This document shows positions 12,296-21,589 of a DNA stretch of 64,000 nucleotides, one piece after another. The notes beneath the pieces were generated by a model. The model was not told where the DNA came from and did not search any database. It saw nothing but the letters and a program-made list of their open reading frames with translations. This DNA is from Wurfbainia villosa (lineage: Eukaryota > Streptophyta > Magnoliopsida > Zingiberales > Zingiberaceae): contig CM045989.1 in NCBI GenBank assembly GCA_025175895.1, positions 22,003,928 to 22,067,927 of the forward strand, in the 5' to 3' direction. Position numbers and translations under genes: made by a program. The stretch's first letter is position 1; each line of letters opens with the position of its first letter.

Positions 12296-14492
12296 TGTTG
12301 GGTTTTCGGCACCGTGGCGAGTGTGTGTTCGAACATGTTTCGTAAACATGTGCACAGCGGAAGAAATAAAAATAATAAATCTAATTTATTACAACACACA
12401 CACACCACACGCATGCATAGTACAACATGTGTAGACATAACTGTAAATTCAAATTTTGCAATAAAAGGAAATTTATACTAGTATACCTGAGTATCACGTG
12501 TAGCGGGAAAGGTATCAATCGGAGCGATCCTCGCTAGAATCGCCTCAATCCGTATCCACGCCGAGTATCTTCGGGATGACTTCACAAAGTCATGAGCTTC
12601 GTCTTCATACGAGTTACTAGCCTCGTGTTGAAGACGATGTGATTGAGAGAAGATCACGATCCGAATCAAAATTCGGATCCAAAATGAGTCCTCAAAAACT
12701 CGCTTCTCTGGAGAGGTATTCGTCAACCGTTTGACGAATCCTTCGTCCTCCACCTATGAGGATTACCGGAGATCGAGTCCTCGACAAGGAAGCCGCTGTC
12801 GGAGCTCCAAACGTCGTCCAAACGATGCTCCAATACGAAAAAAACAAGCTGTCCAGAAAACTGGACAGCTTTGGTGAAGGAATAGGGTTGGCCAAATAAG
12901 GAAGCTTGATGCTCACCTTGTCGTCGGACCCAAAGAAGATCACCGGAGGGTCGCCGGAGGATCACCGGAAATAAACTTGGACGGCGGCACAAAGTTGGGC
13001 GGCGGCTAGGGTTGGGCGCCGACCACTAGAGGAGAGGAGGGGTGGGCGGCAACTAGGGATTGCATGAATTAGAGCTTAACGAAACCCTTAAGTCCTATTT
13101 TATAGAGAACAAATTCTCTTAATAGTTATCGGATCATAACCAAAAGCCCGTTAACCCACTCCATTAATTTAAGTTAACATAAACCAAACCATGTTGGTCT
13201 ATTTTAAGTTAAAACGAACCGAACCAACTTTGGTTCATTCGTTTAAAACAAACCAAACTCCTTTGGTTTATTCTCCTCCATTGGTTTAAAACCAAACCAA
13301 TTTGGTTCATCCATCATGTCTTCATAAGACACGGCCCATCCACGCTTCCATTGCGACTGAAACAATTTCATGCTCGCTCCATGTTTGGTCCAACCAAACC
13401 TAGTTTCTCTCGGTCTGAGAATCTCATTCTCAAGCTGTTTTAAATCCTTCGGATTACGCTCATTGTGCGTGTGACCAAATAGGTTCTCGATTTATGTTGG
13501 TCGTCTATAATTAACCATTAATTATAGAACGATCATGAGTGGCACCTAGTAGTACATCATGATCGCCTATTAACCGAAAAGATCAACGGTTGATCCAGAA
13601 CTACTTCTGAAACCTTTCAGCAGCTCGAATGAATCGTGCCCCATTCCCTTCACTCATCTTATACCCACTTGGTTCAGGACATGGTCTATAGTGTCAGTCC
13701 CCACTAGGCTGACTATGTCACACCTAGCTCAAGTATCATTTCCTCATCCTATGGATTCTAGTTACTGCACATGTATCGAAGAGTACCTTACTCTAAACAT
13801 GTAATGCTTTGGCTAAAGACTTTAGTAACAATCCGACGAGAGGCCATGGGTATACATCTCCTCGCAAGGAGTAGTGAATCCTTTATAGACTATTCAAACA
13901 CCTTCGATCACTTCAACTTATACCGAATCATCCCGGGTCCACATCTCTTTAGAGATGCTTACTTAAGGTGTCAAAGTATAAGTCTTCATGATCAAGATGA
14001 CTTGAATATCGCAAGTCAAAGGAACATCACACCTAAGCTGCAGTAAGAACTTCATTGACATATCTATATATGCAGAGAACCATATGAAGTCTTACGGCTA
14101 GTCACTCCAATGAACTAGTTACCATAACTAGCATCCACGATTAACACCGGACATCACAATGTCTCCAGCCAGTGAGAATCAACTGCTTGGATACACCAAG
14201 GAGTATACCTCGTGCTAGTCTCGATAGAATCGTTGGTGTCCAAATCCATCAATTCATCGACTAGGGTTAATTCTGATACATCACAATTACACATGTAGAG
14301 AAACTCACTAGTTGTGATCCAATCACAAATTCTCTCATGCTGTGAATCATATCGTGGACATTCATCAAATGAGTTTAAGATCTAATCAAATACCTGAAAA
14401 CATGTATACTTAAATAGTGAATCTTCATTTATCATATAAATGGTTCAAACATAAGGCGATTGCCTTAGGACATCTCTCATATATTACTAACA
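12296..14492 (-). repeat. 5' LTR of copia E (minus strand)
   Basis: This 2.2 kb LTR is bounded by TG/CA in the minus sense and is very similar to both LTRs of element C. It contains a perfect 11-bp inverted repeat with a 4-base loop (12846-12871), the palindrome CTATAATTAA/TTAATTATAG (13505-13527) and a TATA-like ctataaaa on the minus strand near 13100. The 23 bases to its right belong to the LTR of F, so aagaa (14493-14497) should be half of its target duplication. The other half would lie left of the window. Confidence 0.88.
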
Positions 14493-14515
14493 AAGAAAAA
14501 GTACAATCTTGTGTC
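14493..14515 (+). repeat. 23-base sliver of the F 5' LTR between copias E and D
   Basis: These bases align to the F 3' LTR around 27867-27889 (aag..aaagt.caa.cttg.gtc) with about five mismatches. They show that E and D went into the same LTR only 23 bases apart, and that F resumes at 23698 after D. Confidence 0.7.
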
Positions 14516-15455
14516 TGTTGGAATGTATACTGAAAGCCTAGCCCTTTTTGTATGAACATTTTATTTTGGAATAAGAATCACATGACATTGTTTGCACTTT
14601 ATATATTTATTATATGTGTGTGCATATTGTCTAATATTTTACATTGTAGATAACATGGTGCTTGGTGTGGCACAGAAGATCATGTTATCAGTCCCTTGTA
14701 AAATATAAGTAGAGGCTCACAACCAAGATGGTTTTGGACAAACCATTGGCATGGTTGTAGTGTAGCTTGGTATTATTTTGTCTTGAACATTAAGTTACAC
14801 TAGTACACTTAGGTGTATTGAGCAGGACCGACATAGAGGTGATTCAATTAATTACTGACTACATAATTGAATCGGACCTCGGATATTATGTTGTACATGC
14901 TCTTAATCCCGATATAATAACGGGCACATGTACTTAGTATTTATTTCTTTGATTTACCAAAGGGTGAGATTTAAATGGATTAAATCAATATGCCCGGTAA
15001 GTTGGGAAATAATATTATTTACATGGTGTGCCGTTGATTATAGGAGGAAACCATGTCCTATATACTAGGTTGATGATGTCCCCTTGAGCAGCTCATAAGG
15101 TTCATCATGTAAACCCAACTGGTTGACTTAGTCAACATGATGATAAGGTTGAGTGGTACTACTTGAGGAATTAGATGTTAATTAATTGATGGTCAGTAAA
15201 TCAATTAATTGATGGACATTCGATATCTTAAACACGGGGAGATGAATATACAAATAATATATGGAGCCCATATTAATTTATGGGGGTTGGTGAGGTAGTT
15301 TAATGATGATCCTTTAGTGGAATGGAACATCATTGATGGATCAAGTTAGTGTGGTTCCGATCCATCGGGTGGCCAAGATTCAACTCCTCCTTATGGTCCC
15401 TATCGTAGCCTAATATAATCCTAAAGAAGTCTAGATCCAAGGATGTAAAACAAAA

Positions 15456-15765
15456 ACCAACAGTTGGGATTAAATCCCTAGATCCGATGGTTGGGATGAA
15501 ACCCTAGAACCAACGGTTGGGATTAAATCCCTAGATCCGATGGTTAGGATGAAACCCTAGAATCGACAGTTGGGATTAAATCCCTAGATCCGACGGTTGG
15601 GATGAAACCCTAGATCCGACGGTTGGGATGAAACCCTAGATTCGACGGTTGGGATGAAATCATAGATCCGACAGTTGGGATGAAACCCTAGATCCGACGG
15701 TTGGGATAAAACCCTAGATCCGACGGTGGTGATTAAATCCCTAGATCCGACGGTGGAGATTAAAG
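15456..15765 (+). repeat. Telobox-containing tandem array in the 5' LTR of D
   Basis: About twelve head-to-tail units of 26-27 bp alternate between forms with gatgaaaccctagatc and gattaaatccctagatc. At least six carry AAACCCTA, the plant telobox. The array ends about 20 bases before the TATA box, so it lies in the proximal promoter. Confidence 0.88.
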
Positions 15766-15782
15766 GAGGCTTAAGCCCAATT

Positions 15783-15792
15783 CTATAAATAG
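15783..15792 (+). promoter_or_regulatory. TATA box of the D 5' LTR
   Basis: CTATAAATAG is a canonical plant TATA box. The same box is at 22855-22864 in the 3' LTR. Transcription should start about 30 bases downstream. Confidence 0.75.
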
Positions 15793-16627
15793 AGGGCTTA
15801 GGTTGGGCGGCAAAAGAGGTTCAATTTTGGAGTTAGGGTTTTAGTTTGGGCGGCTAGGGTTTGGAAGCAAAGTTTTGGGCAGCAACTCTTGGACAAGAAG
15901 CCGGCGCCCATCTTCTTCCTTTTCTCCTTGGTGACCGGTGCTCACTCCTTCTTTCTCTAAGCTTTGGCCAGCCCTCTTCCTTCTCCTTTGATCCTTGGTG
16001 GCCGGCGGTCCTCCAACAATTGGTGGCCGGTGCTTCTCCAACCTCTAGGTGGCCGGCGGCAACCTCTCTTCAAGGTTGGCCGGCGCTCATCCCTTCGTTC
16101 CTTGGCCGACGGTTGCATCAAACTCCCTTGCTTGGTGGCCGGTTCTAGAAAGGAAGGGTTTTGTTGGTTCTTCTCTTTGTTTGCAGCAGACAAGGAAGGG
16201 AAGAACGCGATCTAGAAGGCTTCTACTCGTGGAGGATCTTCGCCCACACGTCGTCCACAAGGAGGATAGGACATACGGTAGAAGATCGTAAGGTATAAAG
16301 TGGTACAACTTTATTTTCTGATCTTAGCATGTTATTTTATGTGTTGATTATACAAGTGTGCGTATGTTTATATTTTGTATAATCATGGACCCCGAAGACA
16401 AAAACAAAAACCGACGATCCGTCCATCGTCTCTTCCGCGGCTAACCAACTAGAAGAGTTGTGTTGCTTGAACAACTAGTTTGTTCAAGCGATCACTCAAG
16501 TTGTTAGCACGACGACGAATAGGTTGTGCTAAGGAAACTCATCCCATCCGGATTAGTTCTTTCATTGGTGAAAATTTTAATCCGGGGACATGGGAGCCAA
16601 TGAGTCTCCGAAGCAACTCCCTACATT

Positions 16628-16643
16628 TGGTACCAGAGCAAGG
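16628..16643 (+). other. Primer-binding site of copia D
   Basis: TGGTACCAGAGCAAGG follows the LTR end by two bases. It is a methionine-tRNA-type site with C in place of the usual T at the sixth position. Confidence 0.75.
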
Positions 16644-17691
16644 TTTCCGGTTTTGTGTGTTTTGGATTCGGTTACTTTCATGCACATATCATATATTGAG
16701 TATGTCGGATAATAGTAGGATGTGCGTAGGCTAACTTTTTGGTTGCAGGCATAAGATCCGACTATTATGGCTATTTGGCCATGTGTGTGTGTATGTGATT
16801 GTGATGTGTATGTATATTATTTGAATCCTCGGGGTTGACGAGGCTAGATTAGTATTTAATTTTTGTAATTAAATACGACATTGTTTAGCCGTTCATTTTA
16901 GTTTACTTTCGATCTAGATTATTTGTACACTCCTTCGTGGAGTATAGGATCGATGGATGTAAATTAAAATGATTTATCTCGGCCCGGATCTCTTTGGTGA
17001 CTTGCGCATGGGAAAAGATGGAGCGGACGAGGTGGCGACACGACGGGATGCGTATTGGAGAACAATGCCATAATAGTTGGAAAAATTCTATTTTTTTCCA
17101 TATTTATTGCTTATTTGTTTTATATGCATGTTGTGTATTCTTTAAAATTCCTTGATTTCAATTTACTAAGTGGGAGAGGGATATTTTAATTAATTCCCGC
17201 GGCCTCCATTACAATTTGACGTGTGATGCAACAACCTTGTGCGTTGGCTCTGAGTGCCTTCCTCCCCATCGGATGGGTTTGCTTGCGGATCACTAGGTCA
17301 AATAATGGTTATAGGAAATTATTTAGGAGTGTGTGTACTTCCCCATCGGTAAGGCACATAATCCGAAATAATTCCCTTAGTATCGTGTAATGGTGCACAC
17401 TTAGATGCAAATAAAAGTATCCTCCCCATTGGAGTCACTGCTTTTATTTGTAGGGCTAAAGAGGAACCAACTATTAATTTTATTTGTCAAAAAGTAAGGT
17501 TGACAAGATAATAAAATTAATGGGTAAAACCTCCTCTTACAAATGTAGAATTCGTATACGTCCACACTATCGTGGCATGCGATATTCTTGGTGTTTTGAG
17601 GTGTTGGTTGATTTTGGGATTTTATTGTTTTGAGGAATCAATAATATTTGAAATATAATATTTTGATCATTGTGATTTTTAGGATTTTCAA
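16644..17691 (+). other. Leader of copia D
   Basis: This is untranslated sequence of about 1 kb between the primer-binding site and the gag start. It contains repeated cctccccatcgg-like words (near 17260, 17340 and 17420) but no open frame of note and no recognisable structure. Confidence 0.6.
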
Positions 17692-18328
17692 ATGGCTTTC
17701 AACCCATTTGCTGTGATTTTAAAAGAAAACAAACTTCTTGGACCAAACTACATTGATTGGAAAAGAAATGCGGATATTGTCTTAAGCTGCGGAGGAGTAC
17801 AAATTTGTACTCTTAGTCTGTCCTCCTAAGCCCTCGATGACTCGATGAAAAGGAGAAAGAAGCGTTATAAGAAATGGGTTAAAAGCGGATGAGATGGCGC
17901 GGTGTTACATTTTGGCATCTATGTCAAATGTCTTTTGCAACATCGACATCGAGCCATAGCCACGACTTATGACATGATGTTCAATCTCAAGGAACTTTTG
18001 GACATCGAGTAGAGGCGGCTAGGCGAGGAGGCAATGAGAAACTTGATGGCGACCACCATGATCGAGGAACACCGTTAGGGATCATGTTCTCAAGATGATG
18101 GCTCATCTTAATGAGATGGAAGTCCTCGGGCTGAGATCGATGGGAAACCCAGTCGATATCATTCTCGATCTCTGCCTAGGAGTTTTGAGCGATTCGCCTC
18201 AACTACAACATGAACAAGAGGTTGTATTAGTTGGCGGAGCTTACGTGAGAACTCAGGTGGCGAGAGGGCTTTTAGTCAGTGCTCAAGCCATGGTCGCTCG
18301 GAAGGTTTCTTCCTCTAAGCGAAGGTAA
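17692..18328 (+). pseudogene. gag: Gag remnant of copia D
   Basis: The start ATG at 17692 opens MAFNPFAVILKENKLLG and YIDWKRN, a typical copia Gag beginning, but the frame stops at 17827-17829. Further gag-like pieces follow in other frames: TTYDMMFNLKELLD (about 17965), EAMRNLMATTM (about 18030) and the frame 18095-18328 beginning MMAHLNEMEVLG. Several indels and stops separate them. The product would have been the capsid protein; it cannot be made now. Confidence 0.75.
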
Positions 18329-18342
18329 GAAGAAGAAGCAAG

Positions 18343-18762
18343 GTGGAGGCGAAGAAAGGTGGCGATGGGACCTCGGCGAGAGTGAAGAAGCCGAAAGGCA
18401 AGTGCTTCACAAGCGTGGACATTGGAAAGCGGTGTCCTCGCCGAAAGAACAAAGGTATATCTTCTTGTTTAGTTGTTGAAACATGTTTAGCGGTGTTATC
18501 TACGATTACGGTGTGTAGATCTGAGAGCCAGCGATCATGTCTGCAATACTTTGCGAGGTTCGAAACAGAACGACTAGGTGAGGAGAGATTACGTCTTCAT
18601 GGGCAATGCTTGAAGGTGGCGGCTATTGCAGTGGGAGACGTTTATTTATCTTTTGATAGGAATAAAGTTTTGGTTTTGAGAAATTGTCTTTATGTACCTA
18701 CTTTTAGAAAGAATTTAATTTCAGTTTCTAAATTGTTTATGGATGGATATTATTTCTTTTAA
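18343..18762 (+). CDS. pol: Zinc-knuckle/protease-region fragment of copia D
   Basis: This 139-codon frame covers the end of gag and the protease. Residues around 22 (CFTSVDIGKRC) are a frame-damaged CCHC knuckle. The protease active site expected near residue 58 is not readable in any single frame. The later part is better kept: KVAAIAVGDVYLSF and VLVLRNCLYVPTFRKNLISVSKLF match the C-terminal part of the copia protease region. It ends just before the GAG-pre-integrase segment, after which the frame shifts. It is not functional. Confidence 0.7.
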   Translation: MEAKKGGDGTSARVKKPKGKCFTSVDIGKRCPRRKNKGISSCLVVETCLAVLSTITVCRSESQRSCLQYFARFETERLGEERLRLHGQCLKVAAIAVGDVYLSFDRNKVLVLRNCLYVPTFRKNLISVSKLFMDGYYFF

Positions 18763-18768
18763 TGACAA

Positions 18769-19284
18769 GTGGTTATAAAAGGAATAAGGGAGATTATACA
18801 TGTTCGTACATTGGTTGGCAATTTATATACTCTTGAACCGAAAACTCCCACGATGCATATAAAAATCAATAACTCATCTTCTAAGTCTAATAAGAGAAAA
18901 GAACCTTCGCAAATGAACCAAACATATCTTTGGCATCTAAGGCTTGGTCATATTAACCTAAGCAGAATTCAAAAGTTGATAGCTGATGGACCTTTAGGTT
19001 CATTAGTGGTGGAGGATCTCCCAACCTGTGAATCTTGCTTGGAAGGTAAAATGACCAAGAGGCCTTTCAAGGCCAAGGGGTATAGAGCCAAAGATGTGTT
19101 AGAATTGGTTCATTCTGATTTGTGCGGTCCTATGTCTATCCAGGCAAGAGGTGGTTTTGAATATTTCGTCTCTTTTATAGACGATTATTCAAGATATGGA
19201 TACATTTACTTGATGCGCCGCAAGTCTGAATGCTTTGACAGGTTCAAAGAATTCAAGGCTGATGTGGAGAACCGTCAAGGTTAA
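18769..19284 (+). CDS. pol: GAG-pre-integrase and first part of integrase, copia D
   Basis: A 171-codon frame. WHLRLGHINL (near residue 55) and CESCLEGK (near residue 92) form the zinc-binding module. LVHSDLCGPM (near residue 119) holds the first catalytic Asp of the integrase core, and FIDDYSRYGYIYLM follows. The frame ends at a TAA (19282-19284) that is in frame with the rest of the integrase: reading on gives KTLRSDRGGEYL with the second Asp. So a single nonsense change separates this from the next segment. Confidence 0.88.
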   Translation: MVIKGIREIIHVRTLVGNLYTLEPKTPTMHIKINNSSSKSNKRKEPSQMNQTYLWHLRLGHINLSRIQKLIADGPLGSLVVEDLPTCESCLEGKMTKRPFKAKGYRAKDVLELVHSDLCGPMSIQARGGFEYFVSFIDDYSRYGYIYLMRRKSECFDRFKEFKADVENRQG

Positions 19285-19326
19285 AGTATCAAGACATTAC
19301 GATCTGATCGTGGTGGCGAGTACCTC

Positions 19327-20010
19327 TTGGGAGAGTTTAGGAGTTACTTATCAGAGGCTGGGATTCAATCCCAATTGTCCGCACCTGGCACACCCCAGCA
19401 GAATGGTGTGGCGGAACGAAGGAACAGGACTCTTATGGAGATGGTCAGATCAATGATGAGTTATTCTGAGTTACCTGATTCGTTCTGGGGGTTTGCTCTG
19501 GAAACAGCAGCACACATTCTGAACTTGGTTCCATCTAAGTCGGTACCCTCTACTCCCACAAAGTTGTGGACTGGGCGAAAGCCTAGTATAAGACATATTC
19601 GGATTTTGGGTAGTCCAGCACATGTGCTGAAGGGAGATGATGGTAAGTTGGAATCTCTTACAGAAGTACGCTTGTTTGTTGGCTACCCTAAGGGAACGAA
19701 GGGTGGTTTATTCTATAGTCCAAGAGATCAGAAGGTGATCGTGAGTACGAATGCCAGATTTCTAGAGGAGGACTATGTGATGAACCACAAGGCCACGAGT
19801 AGGATTGTTCTTGAGGAGTTAATAGGGGAAGTCCCGACTTCAGTACCACCGGTACAAGAGGAGATGCCACAAGTCACTGCACCGCATGTCACAGAGTATA
19901 CACAGGAGGCACCTCGTCGTAGTGGGAGGGTTGTTAGACAACCCGAGAGATTCATGTTTTTGGGAGAGTCTTCGGACTTAGTCCCTGGTGAACATGAACC
20001 GGATCCCTGA
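19327..20010 (+). CDS. pol: Integrase core and C-terminal region, copia D
   Basis: A 227-codon frame in phase with the previous segment. GTPQQNGVAERRNRTL near residue 20 has the third catalytic residue (Glu) intact. SFWGFALETAAHILN, GSPAHVLKG and LFVGYPKGTKGG are standard copia integrase C-terminal motifs. The tail RRSGRVVRQPERFMFL marks the linker to RT. The frame ends at TGA 20008-20010, again in phase with the RT start (20062), probably a CGA to TGA change. Confidence 0.9.
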   Translation: MGEFRSYLSEAGIQSQLSAPGTPQQNGVAERRNRTLMEMVRSMMSYSELPDSFWGFALETAAHILNLVPSKSVPSTPTKLWTGRKPSIRHIRILGSPAHVLKGDDGKLESLTEVRLFVGYPKGTKGGLFYSPRDQKVIVSTNARFLEEDYVMNHKATSRIVLEELIGEVPTSVPPVQEEMPQVTAPHVTEYTQEAPRRSGRVVRQPERFMFLGESSDLVPGEHEPDP

Positions 20011-20061
20011 ACATATGACGAGGCACTCCAAGATAGAGATGCGGTATCTTGGCAAAGTGCG

Positions 20062-20262
20062 ATGAATTCAGAGATAGAATCTATGGATTCTAATCAAGTC
20101 TGGGAGCTAGTAGAGCCACCCGATGGTGTAAAAGTCATTGGATGCAAGTGGATCTACAAGAGAAAGAGAGGAGTGGACGGGAAGGTTGAGACCTTCAAAG
20201 CTAGGATTGTCGCGAAAGGGTATCGATTATTAGGATACCTTTTCGCCGGTAGCTATGCTTAA
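20062..20262 (+). CDS. pol: N-terminal reverse transcriptase fragment, copia D
   Basis: A 66-codon frame with NQVWELVEPPDGVKVIGCKWIYKRK near the start and FKARIVAKGY after it, the opening of the copia RT. A small deletion at about 20225-20235 removes the QKEGIDY-like segment and shifts the frame, so the last residues are out of phase with the true protein. Confidence 0.85.
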   Translation: MNSEIESMDSNQVWELVEPPDGVKVIGCKWIYKRKRGVDGKVETFKARIVAKGYRLLGYLFAGSYA

Positions 20263-20998
20263 GTCTATCCGGATTTTCTTATCTATAGTTGCTCATATGG
20301 ATTATGAGATTTTGCAGATGGATGTCAAGACAGCTTTCCTTAACGGAAGTCTTGAGGAGAACATCTATATGCGACAACCAGAGGGATTCATTGCTAAAGG
20401 CAAAGAGCATCTTGTATGTAAGCTTAATCAGTCCATTTATGGATTGAAGCAAGCTTCTAGATCTTGGAACATCCGCTTTGATGAGGTAATCCAGTCATAT
20501 GGATTTATTCAAAATCCGGATGAGCCTTGTGTATACAAGAGATGTGACGGAAACGTAGTGGTGTTTCTTGTACTATACGTAGATGACATTTTGTTAGTTG
20601 GCAACAATATCAAAGTGTTATTAGACGTAAGGGTATGGTTGTCTAAACAGTTTGACATGAAGGACTTGGGAGAAGTGGGACACATCCTTAGGATCAAAGT
20701 TATAAGGGATCGCAAGAAAAGGATGTTGTGCTTATCTCAAGCTTCATACATTGACACTATCCTTGCTCGTTTTAGCATGCAGAACTCCAAGAAAGGTTTT
20801 CTACCTTTTAGGCATGGAGTTCCTTTATCTAAAGAGATGTGTCCCAAAACATCAAAGGAGATAGAGGATATGAAGGCAGTTCCTTATGCTTCGGCAGTAG
20901 GAAGCCTTATGTATGCTATGCTATGTACGAGACCGGATATCTGTTTTGACGTGGGCATGGTTAGCAGATATCAGAGTAATCTTGGACAGGGAGATTAG
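20255..20998 (+). CDS. pol: Reverse transcriptase palm and thumb, copia D
   Basis: A 247-codon frame. MDVKTAFLNGSLEE (near residue 23) has the first catalytic Asp, LNQSIYGLKQASRSWN follows, and YVDDILLVGNN (near residue 108) is the intact catalytic Asp-Asp pair. The thumb region reads VPYASAVGSLMYAMLCTRPDICF. The TAG at 20996-20998 is in phase with RNase H at 21017 and probably replaces a Trp. The RT domain itself is intact here, apart from its N-terminus in another frame. Confidence 0.9.
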   Translation: MLKSIRIFLSIVAHMDYEILQMDVKTAFLNGSLEENIYMRQPEGFIAKGKEHLVCKLNQSIYGLKQASRSWNIRFDEVIQSYGFIQNPDEPCVYKRCDGNVVVFLVLYVDDILLVGNNIKVLLDVRVWLSKQFDMKDLGEVGHILRIKVIRDRKKRMLCLSQASYIDTILARFSMQNSKKGFLPFRHGVPLSKEMCPKTSKEIEDMKAVPYASAVGSLMYAMLCTRPDICFDVGMVSRYQSNLGQGD

Positions 20999-21016
20999 AC
21001 TGCGATAAAGCATATA

Positions 21017-21556
21017 TTGAAGTATCTGAGAAGGACTAGGGATTATATGCTGGTTTACCGGGCAGATCAATTAGTCCCTGTGGGTTACACGGATTCGGAT
21101 TTCCAATCAGATAGGGACAAGAGTAAGTCTACCTCGAAGTTTGTGTTTACTTTTGGAGGTGGAGCCATAGTATGGAGGAGTGTCAAGCAGAAATGCGTGG
21201 CGGACTCTACCATGGAAGCTGAGTATGTGGCAGCCTCTGAGGTAGCCAAGGAAGCTGTATGGCTCAGGAACTTCTTGATAGACTTGGATGTGATTCCTGG
21301 TTTGCACAGAACTATCACAATTTACTGTGATAACAGTGGTGCAGTTGCAAACTCGAAGGAACCACGAGCCCATAAGGAGAGTAAACACATAGAGCGCAAG
21401 TACCACCTTATACGAGAGATCGTAAAGCGAGGAGAAGTTGTTGTCGCTAAGATTGCATCAGAGGATAACCTTGCAGATCCATTCACTAAGGCCCTTCCAG
21501 CGAAAGCGTTTGATAGGCATGTGGAGGACATGGGGATCAGATGTATGGCAGTGTGA
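21017..21556 (+). CDS. pol: RNase H of copia D
   Basis: A 179-codon frame forming the C-terminus of the polyprotein. GYTDSDFQSD holds the first catalytic Asp, STMEAEYVAASEVAKE the Glu, and IYCDNSGAVANSKEP the second Asp; HIERKYHLIREIV and LADPFTKALP are the usual ending. It appears complete at its C-terminus and stops 33 bases before the 3' LTR. Confidence 0.92.
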   Translation: MKYLRRTRDYMLVYRADQLVPVGYTDSDFQSDRDKSKSTSKFVFTFGGGAIVWRSVKQKCVADSTMEAEYVAASEVAKEAVWLRNFLIDLDVIPGLHRTITIYCDNSGAVANSKEPRAHKESKHIERKYHLIREIVKRGEVVVAKIASEDNLADPFTKALPAKAFDRHVEDMGIRCMAV

Positions 21557-21576
21557 TGACGACATAGTCTTTTAAT

Positions 21577-21589
21577 ATAAGTGGGAGAT
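21577..21589 (+). other. Polypurine tract of copia D
   Basis: taagtgggagatt-type sequence directly precedes the 3' LTR at 21590; the purine core is agtgggaga. The position and composition are those of the plus-strand primer of plant copia elements. Confidence 0.8.

Larger units (their letters stand above)
8978..14492 (-). mobile_element. Ty1/copia element E (minus strand), 3' part interrupted by A
   Basis: In the minus sense the order is LTR (14492-12296), primer-binding site, long leader, gag, protease and integrase. The similarity stops abruptly at 8978, where element A abuts it. It is the same family as element C (53586-63169): the LTRs, leader motifs and protein motifs correspond throughout. 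The missing RT, RNase H and 3' LTR should lie left of the window, beyond element A. The right LTR end is followed by 23 bases of the host F LTR. Confidence 0.88.
14516..16625 (+). repeat. 5' LTR of copia D
   Basis: It opens TGTTGGAATG and ends ctccctaca. It holds a 26-27 bp tandem array at 15456-15765, a TATA box at 15783-15792 and a leader rich in ggccggcgg words. The proline-rich frames on both strands between 15841 and 16308 come from that repeated leader and are not genes. Confidence 0.92.

Noticed and set aside
15841..16308. Several overlapping open frames of 66-95 codons on both strands, repeated at 22926-23380
   Set aside because: They lie in the transcribed part of the D LTRs, arise from ggccggcgg-type repeats, and match no known protein.
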